From assembly GCA_012845835.1 (NCBI GenBank), contig JABAKD010000005.1, positions 9,876,823-9,940,822 of the forward strand: a stretch of DNA of 64,000 nt, given 5' to 3'. The stretch comes from Undaria pinnatifida. Taxonomy: Eukaryota; Sar; Phaeophyceae; Laminariales; Alariaceae. A program made the position numbers and the translations under genes. Each line of letters starts with the position of its first letter. Within the stretch, counting starts at the first letter, position 1. Shown one piece after another: positions 37,201-48,700 of this stretch. The notes beneath the pieces were generated by a model. That model searched no databases, was not told the origin of the DNA, and saw nothing but the letters and a program-made list of their open reading frames with translations.

Positions 37201-39654
37201 CGCTGGGAAGAGCTGAACTTGTCAGGGTCTCTGAGAGCTTGCCCAGCGCCCAGCTGGCGAGAGGGGGGGGGGGAGGGGAAGGAAGGGGAGGGAAGGCGAG
37301 GCGAGGCGAGGGGAGGGGGGGGGGGGGGAAGGCGTGCGCGATGGGGGTAAGGGGGGGGGAGGGGGTGGGGGGGGGGGGGGGGAGGGGGTGGGGGCGGGGG
37401 AGTTGTGGAGGGGGGTGAGGGGGGGGCATCCGCGATGGAGTTAACGTAAGGGGAGTCTTGCAGTCTAAGATTAACATGCAGTCTTAAACGCGCAAAAGAA
37501 ATACACAAAAATCCATCCTACATTCAACATACAAAATGTAAACAAAGGGCATACCTCGAGAAAAAATACACAAAATCAAATATACAACACATTTCTTTTT
37601 TTTAGTTTTTCCCGTCACATTTATTATCCTCGCACTACTTTCGCCCTCCCTCCCAGTAGTAGCTCAGATCCATGGGTCACATAGCGGGCCCTTTTCCCCC
37701 CTCCCCACTACGGTACGTGCCTCCGTTTTTATCGCGAGAAGAATTCAGCATTTTCTTCCCTCGTCGACTCGCGTCGACTCGTACCTACCTGCGCTGCTAG
37801 GCGCTCTCAGCAGTTGATCCCTTTTATGTGCATTTTTTCTGCATTTTGGAAAATAGATCCAAAAAAATCTCACCACGGTGGGAATCGAGCTCAAGGACCA
37901 ACGCTAGTAGTATACGAGGGTAACCACTAGACCACCGGGGCGACCGGCTAGGCACACAACAAATATACAGAATTATGTATATACATACGATCGAAACAAA
38001 AAAATTACGAAAAAACGTACCTTCCCCACTCCGACCCGGTAGAAGCCTTCTTTGCGGCGCTTGCCCCCCCTGTCCCCACCCCCCCACCCCCCCCGCCCCC
38101 ACCGCCTATGCCGCTGCCGACAACGCCGTGGGCCGCCAGCGCAGCCGCATTTTCCTCCGCCTGCTCGCGGGTCGTGACGAGCGAGCAAGTCAGGGCAAGT
38201 GTAAGCGGTAAGTCTGAGAGTTGGCAGGCTATAAGGCCCCCATCAGATACTAGTTCGCCTACTATCATACATAGATAATTCCTGGTTCCTCTACAGAGTC
38301 CTGGTACGTGCCTCTATAGCGCCGTTATGTGCCTCTATAGTGCAAGTATGCGCACTATAGAGGGAAATACCGGCGCTATATTGGCAACCGGCACTACTCC
38401 GCATGCTGCCACTGCTGGTTGTTTCCACCTGTGCCAAGTGATTTCACAGGCACTTTAGCGGGCAACCGGCACTACTCAACCCGCACTATAGAGGGTATAG
38501 TATAACTCGCCGATTGGTCATTTGGTTGGCTACAGCAAGGTATCACAGCATTTTGCCTGCACTAACTGCGGCTTTACGGAATTTTACGGACTTCGGCATC
38601 TTCGTATCTATTTGGCGCGCTCGTTGGCGCGCGTGTGGCTCGATGCGTGGTCTATTCTACACTCACAAAAGAGAAACAAGCCCCCATCATCCCCCCTCCC
38701 CCCAAGGTCAAACAAATGCGTTCGAAGCTATCATCCGATACGCAACAAAATACACACAAGGAGGGAAAGTCCGCCTCACAAGTGGTTCTTAGTAGGATGC
38801 GGCTCACCCTTCATCCGACTCACCCACCGAACACCTCAGGGTGCTTCGGCCTTGGTGCACGCGATGTCTGACTGGTCGGTGAAAGAAAAGACGTGCTCCG
38901 TCCCGGCATTGTAGCAATGCGAGGGTCAATGGTCTCAAGACTACGGCAATGCATAAAATGAGTACCCCCCCCCCTCCCCTCCCCCCTCCCCACTTCCCCC
39001 ACATGAACCCTACCCCTCCACAAAAAAAAGTATATAATGTATGGAAGAAACGTAATGAGCGGCTAAATGTTGGAGGTGTCTCCATTATGAGTAGGAACGG
39101 TGCTCCGTTTCGAAAGGGATGCATGGTGAATGGTCAGAAGACTAAGGCAAGCAACAAAGGAGTACCCCCCCCCCCCCCCCCGGTCCTCACCTCTAGCCTC
39201 TTCCTCTCGAGCTCCTCCACGCGTAGCCTTTCCGACACCTCCCTAAGCTTTAGCAGGTAGGTGTCTACACAGGCGAAGGCAGCCTCCCGAACCGCATCCG
39301 AACCGGGGTCGATGATGCACGGCATCACTGATGGCAATACCTTCGCGCAGACCTATAATATATTATACGACAATGCAGGTCATGAGTCATGGGGAAAGGG
39401 CGGGGGGGGGGGAGAGGACTACAGTAAAGCGTCGTTGTCTTGTTGTGGTTTGCGCTGGAATTGCCTCTACCAACTCCTAGAGGATGTCGCTACTGTAATG
39501 TTTGCCCCTATTATACCAGTACTTTATACTGCTGCTGTTACTGATACCAGTAAATCCGCTGCTACTTCTACTGCTGTACCCCGATTATAACACTACCTTG
39601 CTGCTGCTACTGCTACTGCTACTGCTACTGCTACTGCTGCTGCTGCTGCTGCTG

Positions 39655-39720
<66 letters not shown>

Positions 39721-42700
39721 TTGCTGCCACTATTTTCACTGCAACTCCCCCCCCTCTCTCCCTCCCACCGCCCCCGCCCCCTTCCCCTCCCTACCTCTAC
39801 CCCTCCCCCCCTCCTCCCCTTCCACCCTCCCCCATCCCTCCCTTTTCCACGCGAAAGCGTCGACGGCACTGGCACGCCTCCTTACTGCTACCACTAATGC
39901 CACTGCTACCTCCCCCCCACCCTCCCTTCCCCACGCCCTCTCTCCCCCCCCCCCCGTCCTTCCTTCCCACCTCTTCCGCGCGAAAGTGCTGATGGCACGC
40001 CGCCGTAGCCCTCAGTCCAGCCAGCCTGGTAGCCACAAAGGGGTCCTTAACTCCTCTAGCGAAGGCAGGAAGAAGTATTTTGTCTCGAACAGCAGGGCTA
40101 AGCTGGCCGGCAACTTTTCCCAAGAAGATGATGGCGTTGGTACGGATGGAGTCTTCCGCATCACCCTATTGAGACGTAGGGGGGTGAGGTGGAGGGGCAA
40201 GGGGGAGGGAGCGGGAGGGGGGAGGAAGTGGGGGGGGGGGGGGGGGGTTGGATATCACGATGTTCCCGTGGGGACATTTTTGTTTGAAAAACACACAAGA
40301 TACTCAACAAACAAGAGATAAAACAGACAAACAGCACAAGACACAGCACAAGACACAGCACAAGACACGGGACACAGGACACAAACGAAGGTCACAGACA
40401 AACGTAGACACAGCAAAATTATTGAGCAAGGAAACGGACACCAGGAAAGGCACGCTGAAGTGTACCCAACAAGAAACTCGGGAGCCACGTCATCTAAGTT
40501 CCAGCAGGGGTCTCCTAATAAGGCGGTCTGAGCAAGGCGGTATATCGATACAAGGGGGTCTGAGCAAGGCGGTATCCCTCAACAAGGCGGTCGAAATCGC
40601 TTGGCGCGACCGAGCAATTGCACTCATAACCCGAAACGAATAAGGAGGCTTCCCTCAACAAGGCGGTCACATCGGCATACCACCGCCTTACCGAGGCCCC
40701 CTTGCTGCGGTTTGCAGAACGCCTCCTTACCCCAAACAACAAAAATCCTCACCTGCTACGTAGAGGTGCACCGATCATTTTCAGACTCCTAGCATACGGA
40801 GCCCTATATACTCCACCCCAAAAACTTCCGGACCCGACCCGACTCGACCCGACTCGACGCGACCCGACCGACCCGACCCGACCCGACCCGTGAGATTTCA
40901 ACACCTAACGACCCGACCCAACCTGACCCGTGAGAGTTCGAACACCACTTGACCCCACCCGACCCGACCCGACCCGACCCGACCCGACCCGACCCGACCC
41001 GACCCGACCCGACCCGCCAGGCTCCGAATGACCCATGAGAGCAGGTCACGTCGTGGTACCCCGTTGGTGCCGGGTCCCATAATGGAGCGGGACAGACGCA
41101 TAATATAGAGCGGGACAGACCCATAATAGAGCGGGACAGACGCATAATAGAGCGGGACAGACGCTACGGCAGAGGTGCACCGGTATTTTTCCGAGACTCC
41201 TCTCACTCGAGGAGCTCTATATACCCCCGCCGCCCACCCAAAAAACCTTAACTCGGTACCCTACAGAAGACTTCTGTGAGTTCTGTAACAGATCCAATAC
41301 CCTACAGAGATTACCCGTGCCCTACAGAACCTAACCGTGGAAAAGTGCAACAAATCGACCAACAACCCCATGGCCTAGATAAAAAGAGAAAGAAAAGAAA
41401 ACGTGTTGCGAAAGACCCAGGCATACGGTAGGGGGGGGGGGGGGGGTATTTCTGGAGTCCTTTTTTTTTTGCAGTGGCTCGGGGTTACTCGTCGGGCCAA
41501 TGACCCACCCCCCCTGTTTCTTTTGCGATTCTTAAGCTTTCGTGGTGTTTATATTTTGCGATGAAAAAAAACACATTCGCCATGGAGTGATTAGCTACGC
41601 TGCGCGCCAAAAAAAAATCGCCTCAAATATTTTTTGTCAACAGTCAAGCACAGTCACTCGTACGAGTGGCTCAAACCCGGCAATGAAAAAGGGGTACCCC
41701 CCCCATGAATAATGGGGTACCCCCCTCCATTAAAAAAGGGAATAACCCCCATGAAAAATGGGATACCTCCCCTCCATGAAAAAGGGAGTACCCCCCCTCC
41801 ATGAAAAATGGGGTACCCCCCCAAGAAAATGGGGTACCCCCCATGAAAAAGGGAGTACCCCCCATGAAAAGAGGGTACACCCCCCATGAAAAAGGGGGTA
41901 CCCCCCATGAAAAGGGGGTACCGCCCATGAAAAGGGGGTACCCCCCATGAAAAGGGGGTACCCCCCATGAAAAGGGGGTACCCCCCCATGAAAAAGTGGG
42001 TACCCCCCCCCCAAGAAAAAGGGGGTACCCCCCCCCTAGAAAAAGGGGGTACCCCCCCCCCCTTGCCGTAGCCCTGGTCAACACAAGAAATGACGAAATT
42101 CCAACAAAGATTTTGGGTTAAGAAACACAAGAAAAAAAAAAAAAAGAAAAAAAAAGGGCCATCTCTATCGTAGTAAATGCCGTTTTTTCGCCGCGAAAAT
42201 CACTCGCCACGACCTTAACCTAGAGGACAAAAACACTATCCTGGGGTGTTGCGGGGTCTCACTCTAGCGTGGGTATACTCCGGAGGCGTACCTGTAGCTT
42301 GGCAAGGTGCTTGATGAGCTTCTCGTTCATATTCTTCTCTGACAGTTGGCCCGTAAACGCGACCATGCTCTTCAGGGTAAGCTCTCGGAGCGGTGCCGCG
42401 GCGTCCGTGAATCCCGCGCACAGAGGCTCGAATACCTGAACAAGAGGCACGTAATAAATGGGGAGGGGAGGAGGGAGGGCACGTATTAATTTCCTGCTTT
42501 CCTTATTAATACCAGGTAGTTGATAATTGACAAACAAAGCATCCCTTCCGAGACGGAGCATCGTTGCTACTCCAAATAGAGACATCTCCAACATTCGGGC
42601 GTTCACTACGTTTTTCCACACACTACATAAGCTATGTTTGAAGGTGAGCGGGAGGGGGATCCGAGGCTCAAACACTGATGGAGGCATGTGGGATAGGGGC

Positions 42701-45700
42701 GGGGGGGGGCTCTTTTTCATACGTAGCCGCAGTCGTAAGACCATAGACCCTCGCATCCCTACTATGCCGGAACGGAGCACGTCGGGTTTTCACCGACCAG
42801 GCAGACATCGCGTGCACCACGCGCAAAGCGCCGTGAGGTGTTCGGCGAGCCGCATGCAGGGTGAGCCGCATCCTACTCAGAACCACTTGTGAAGCGGACT
42901 TCCGCACCTTGTGTGTACTTTCTTTCATGTCGGATGACAGCGTCGAACGAATGTATTAGTTCTTTGGCGCGGCCGCTACCAGAGACAGCAATGAGACAGC
43001 AATGGGGATACTATGTAACTGTAGGGTGGGTTCCTTACCACATGCACACTACGTGATACCACCCCCTTGCGCGGAGCTAAAGGTTCTCCACTCCGCACAA
43101 TACAATCTAACTCAACCACCATCTCGGTTACCGCGACAAAATAAATACGATTAAAAAAAATACGGTACCCTGGTGGTTTAGCCCACGTAGTGAGAGGCGT
43201 GTTTTTCTTTTTGGGGGGGGGGGAGCAAACCGTACGTAAAGAGGCTCAAACATATACCTGGTACGAAGTTCAGAAACTAAAGACGCCTGTGAGATATACT
43301 ATCTGTGAAGAGGCATGCCAGAGATAACGGGAGGGATGATGTATTGTACGCAGAGGGATGTAAACCGTCAACGAAAGGAGGCATGTTAGAAAAAGGTGGA
43401 GGCGGGGGGGGGGCGAGGAGGGGCGAATCTTGGGTAGAGAAGCTTAGGATACGAACCAACAACACAACACAAACCAACAACACAACACAAATCAAACAGC
43501 AACGCACAAACACCACAACACCACACAACACAACAAACAACCAAACACAACCCAACACACAACCCCAACCGACCCAACCAATACCATAACCCAACCCAGC
43601 CCAACCTAGCCCAACCCAACCAAACCCAACCAAACCCAACCCAACCCAACCCAACCCAACCAAGCCCAACCCAACCCAACCCAAAACGCACCTGTTCGTT
43701 AACCACCTTATCTTGGAGGCGTTTCGCATAAGAGGGGATGCTCGTGAGAAGCATGACCCTAACCCCTCGATCGTTCACAGCGAACAGTCCTGCCAGTGCG
43801 GGCTGTATGGTCGAGTGGAAGTCGGCCTCATCCATTTCCTTAGAGAGCTGCACAAAAGAACATCATGACAGTTCGTGGTGGTAGTGTTAGAGGCCATGGC
43901 GGTCGGGAGGGGGGGGGGGGTGTTATTGGTGGCGGTGGTGGGGGTGAGGTGGGGGGAGGGGGGGGGGGGCGCTGGTGGGGGTGGGGGTGAGGTGGGGGCG
44001 GGGGGGGCGCGCTGGTGGTGGTGGGTTGGAGGTGGTGGTGGTGGTGGGGGGGGGGGGAGGGCTGTGGCGGTGGTAGTGGTAGTAGTGTTGGTGTTGTTGA
44101 TGTTGGCGGTGTGATGGTGGTAGAGGTGGCGGTGGTGCCAGTGGGGGGGGGTGGTAATGGTGGTGGTGGTGGTGGTGGTGGTGGTGGCGATGGTGGTAGA
44201 GATATTAGTGGTAGTGTTGGTGTTGGGGTTGGCGATATTGGTGCTGGTATTGTTGAAGGTTGTGATTAGGGTGTTGGTGCTTGGTTGCGGTGTTGGAGTC
44301 GGTAACGACGATGGTGTCAGTGGTGGTGATTGTGTTTCAGTGTTGGTGATATAAGACAGTGGCGTACCCACTTTACGACCGTCCGGTTCAACCTTTCGGG
44401 AGATAAGACCGGGTAAATTGGCTGAAGTCACGAGAAAAAACAACAGGGCTTTTAGGGGGTCATGATCCGGCCCGCGGGTCGAGCCCGGTCGGGTCAGAAG
44501 GTATTCGCAAATTTCACGGGTCGGGTCGTCAGGAGATGCAAGAAATCTCACGGGTCGGGTCGGGTCACCCTGACCTGGCCCGACCCGCGAGCAGTGACCC
44601 GATCGTGAAAAGCCCTTGAAAAACTAATTCAAGCTATGACTGATCCATGTTATCAGCAGAAAAAAAACAGCAAGACCTTAGCAGAGATGAGACCGCCAAA
44701 ATTGGCTTTGTCACGGGGGTGGTCTTAAAAAAGTGGATACACGACTGTAGCTCGCACTGCTGCGCGGTCTTTTCCTATCCTTAGACGCCCGATAACATCA
44801 CATCACGCTCGTGGGTTTTTTTCGGTCGCTATACACAGATCCAAAAACTGTCAACGACGGTGCTCAAGGTGAGCGCGGCGGGTGCCCAGGTAGGTGACGG
44901 AAATCTCGGTCAGCGTCAAGCACTCGGTGCATGGGGAGGAGGGGTGTGGCGGGGAAAAACAGCTTTTTTCACGGGTCAGATAAATCTGGGCCGGATCGGG
45001 TCAGGGCCACCCGGCCCGACCCGTAATATTAGAAAACCCCCCGACCCGTCCCGACACGACCCGTGAGATTTCCAACACCTTCTGACCAAATACCGGTTGC
45101 ACGCTATAGCGCCTGTGCTATCGCTTGACACAGATGGAGACAATCAGTAGTGGCAGTATGCGGAGTAGTGCCGGCTGCCGATAGAGTGCCGGCACTTTCC
45201 TCTATAGTGCACATACCTGCACTATAGAGGCACATACCGACATTATAGAGGCAAACACCGGCACTACATAGGCACATACCGGCACTAAAGAGGGAAGGAC
45301 CACTACTATCGAATAGACCCTATTAGAACTGCCCCTGTTCTTGTTTTTGACGGCTTATTGGGGAGCATTAGTGTGGGAATTAAAAAAAACATCACACACC
45401 GTCACCACACACGGTGTGGTCAATGAAGACCATGTAATACAAGTTCCTCGTATCACCGCAAAATCAATTCATTGGGTCGCAAAATATTCCCAACAGTTGG
45501 AATATTTTTTTAATCGAGCAGAAAATTAACTTTTTTGTCGTTGAAGAGTGTTAATCCCCCCCCCCCCCCGCCACTTCCTCCCCCCTGCTCCACATTGGCA
45601 GTAGTTCAAGCGGAGAATGGGCGGGGGGGGTTCTCTCCCCCCCTCACACCCCTTTAAACGATTAAAAACTATCCCTCCCCCCACTCCCCCATCTCCAGAC

Positions 45701-48700
45701 TAACAACAAATACAAAGCGGAGCACCCCTCCCCCTCCGCCTTCATACGATACAAAAGCGGGGGATCGAGGGGGAAGACGGGAGAAGGGGGGGAGCGAGGA
45801 AGCACGGGAAACTTGCCTCAAGGAGCGGTGGAAGACATAAGCCGACAGCTGCGCGAGCGGCCCCATGGGCTAGAGCTCCGGGGGTGGTGTTGGAAGCGAT
45901 CGCTAGCTCCCTCACCAGCAGCGGGACCACCTTGTGGCCTAACGCCTTCAATCAAATACAACAACAAAGCGGCGGGGTGTTGGCGGGAAGGGAGGAGAAA
46001 AAGTTGGCCGGGGGGGCGGGGGGGGATTTGGGGGTGGAGGTGAGGGGTGGTTGGCGGACGGGGGGAGGGGGAGGTTGGACGGAGGGGGGGGTTGGCGGGG
46101 GGGGAGAGAGGCGGAAGGGGGGTGTTGATGGAGGGGGTTTTGTGGAAGGCAAGGTATTGTTAAATTTGTCCCCCTATACAGTGCTGTACACTATACGGCT
46201 GTACACTATACACTCGTTTGGGCTGGTCGGTGTTACTAGCCCGACAAACAGCTATCGCTTTGGCTAATTACGTTCCCTTCAATTTGCAATAGCTGTTTGT
46301 CTTATATACCTGGCACCTGGTACTTAACCATGTACCACTCTGTTCGGGAAATATAAGCAACATGCTATTTCGATAATAATGTTCAAAGGTTGCATATATT
46401 TCCGTACAGAGTGGTAGCTCGTAGGAACGCCTGTGTTGGCGTTTTTCAGCTCGCGACATCTCCGGGGATTTTCAAGCCAACCACGCCCCGAGGGGGAATC
46501 GTCGTTTCACGTATATTTTCGTTTTGCCTCGTTCGACGTTTTTAATTTTCGGTGACCCACCTCCTTGGAGTGCGACTTGGCCGTAAATCTCTTCAGCAAC
46601 TCCGCCTTCTCCTCCATCGTCTTCATCGAAAAAAGCTGCCACCCATGACATCGAGATAAAAATACGGTGACAAAAAAAGACACGCAGGTTAAATGCATGT
46701 AGCGACACGGACAAAAAAAAAGGCGAACCTAGATTTGTAAAACACACAGACAGGGAACAAAACCGACAAAAACGCAATAGTAGAGAACGAGCAGAGAAAC
46801 ATACGGGGAAAAAAAAAAAGAAAGCGGACGAAATCAAGCAAAAAACAAAAACGGAGTGGTAATGGGTACTGAACAAGTGTCGTTTGGTAAATTGTGTGCG
46901 TGCTTTTTTTTTTCTTGTTCAGGGGCATCGCCCACATTGGCGTCGTCAGCAGGAGTTTTCATGTATATATTTTGTTTTGTTTGTGTCAGGGGTTGCTTCT
47001 CCTCTCTTCCCCTCGTAAACGGCGGACAGGAGCCAAAAACAAAGCAACAAAACACAAGCCGCAGCACGAGCAACAGCAGCGACAACAAAAGCATAAGTTG
47101 CCGCAACAACATAAGAAGCAACCACCTCCACCACCACCACAACAGCGGTACCAACATCATCATCGCCGCCAACACTACTACCATACACTGGCAACAGATC
47201 CACTATCAACACCGTCATCACCAACGCCGCCCACCACCGTCATCACCAACGCCGCCCACCACCGTCAACACCATTCCCTCCCCTCCCCTCCCCCTCCCCC
47301 TCTCCCCCTTTCCCTCCCCCTCCCCCCCTTTCTCTCCCCCTCCCCTCCCCCCCCCCCCCCATGCTTTCCCCCTCCCCCTCCCTCCGCCGCCCCCCCCCCC
47401 GCCCTCCCACCCCCCCAAAAAACACATATACCCTCACCTCAAGCGCGGAGAGGTCCTTAACAGTCTGCCTCCTCAAGAACGCGCAGCGAAGGTACTGGGA
47501 CGCGGTGGGCCTCTTGACAGGGTCAGGAAGAACCATCTTATCGGCATATTTTTCTAGGGACGAAGGCAAACCTTCAGGGTACACCCGGTCTAGTACCCGT
47601 CCCATAGCGAATACGTCCATCGCGTGGATCGGCATGTGGACACCGGCCCCGCTGTCGACAGAGGGCTGTGGTGGTGGTGGTGGTGGGGAGCGAGGAGGGG
47701 GGGGGGGGGGTCGGGAGGGGGGCGGTTGGGGAGGGTGGTGGTGTGGTTAAGAGCACACCCACAAACGCGCAAAGCCTGCACAAGTCATCAACACACCGGC
47801 CTTGCCGTCGACGAAGGGCTGTGGTGGTGGTGGGAGGGGGAGGTAGGGGGGGGGGTAGTAAGAACATAAGCACCTACGCACAAAGGCACACAAGTCATCA
47901 AACACACACAAAACCACGGGGCACAAACACAAACCGAAAACACCGATACAACCAAAAAACACGCTCAAGTCATCGACACACTAAAAACCACGGGACACAC
48001 ACAACAAAAAACGCAAATACCAAAAACGTACCACAGCACACAGATACGAAAACAAACACAAATACACCCCGAAACACACATTGGAAAACACATATCATGG
48101 ACGAACACAACCACAAATCACCCCCCAAAACTCACAGAAACACAACAACAACAACAACAACAAAAATCTGCAACCACAAACCACAACGCGTCAGATATCA
48201 CAACATAAAACACACAGGCACACAAAGCATTTACATACGGGATACCTTGTATATAGTATGCCAGGTACCTGGTATATAGTATCAGTGCGCAGAATGATCA
48301 AGGACCAAAATCGTCCTAGGTAAAACGATCCAGTTCACCCTGGAAAGCATCAGGGGGGGGGGTGAAAATACAGACGCACACGTCACCTGCTTCGGGCTAT
48401 TCGTCTGTTGCTTACGTCGCCTGCGATCGCCTTCTCTAAGCCAGAAGCAAGCCTGCTTGGGCAAGTTGGGCCAAAAAGTCTGCAAAAGCAAGCCTGCTTG
48501 GGCAAGTCGGGCCAAAAAGTCTGCAAAAGCAAGCCTGCTTGGGCTAGTCCTAGCGGCCACTACAGACGAGCTTATAGCTCTGTCTACATAGTATCAGTGC
48601 ACAGAATGATCATGGACCGAAAAGATCCTTGGTAAAACCGTCCGGTCACCCTGGAAAGTATCCACGGGAGCCCGCATCTTCAAATAGTAATACGTCTGGA

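Larger units (their letters stand above)
39191..45945 (-). other. SCY1-like gene: exons 8-12 encoding the HEAT-repeat region
   Basis: Successive helical pairs are visible: HKVVPLLVRELAIAS, STIQPALAGLFAVNDRGVRV, FEPLCAGFTDAAAPLRELTL, KSMVAFTGQL, SIRTNAIIFLGKVAGQL, LPAFARGVKDPFVATRLAGL, VLPSVMPCIIDPGSDAVREA. The order is collinear with the SCYL1 HEAT domain. Confidence 0.9.

Noticed and set aside
36872-37477. 201-codon minus-strand frame taken whole as a gene
   Set aside because: Only 36884-37253 is exon 14; the Pro-rich N-terminal part is the intron pyrimidine tract.
41654-42130. Open frames rich in HGGYPLF (up to 158 codons, -)
   Set aside because: They only translate the 17-22 base minisatellite inside an intron.
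43775-44551. 258-codon minus-strand frame rich in Thr, Asn and Pro
   Set aside because: Low-complexity translation of a GGT/GGC-rich intron. Only its last part, exon 9 at 43692-43847, is coding, and in another frame.
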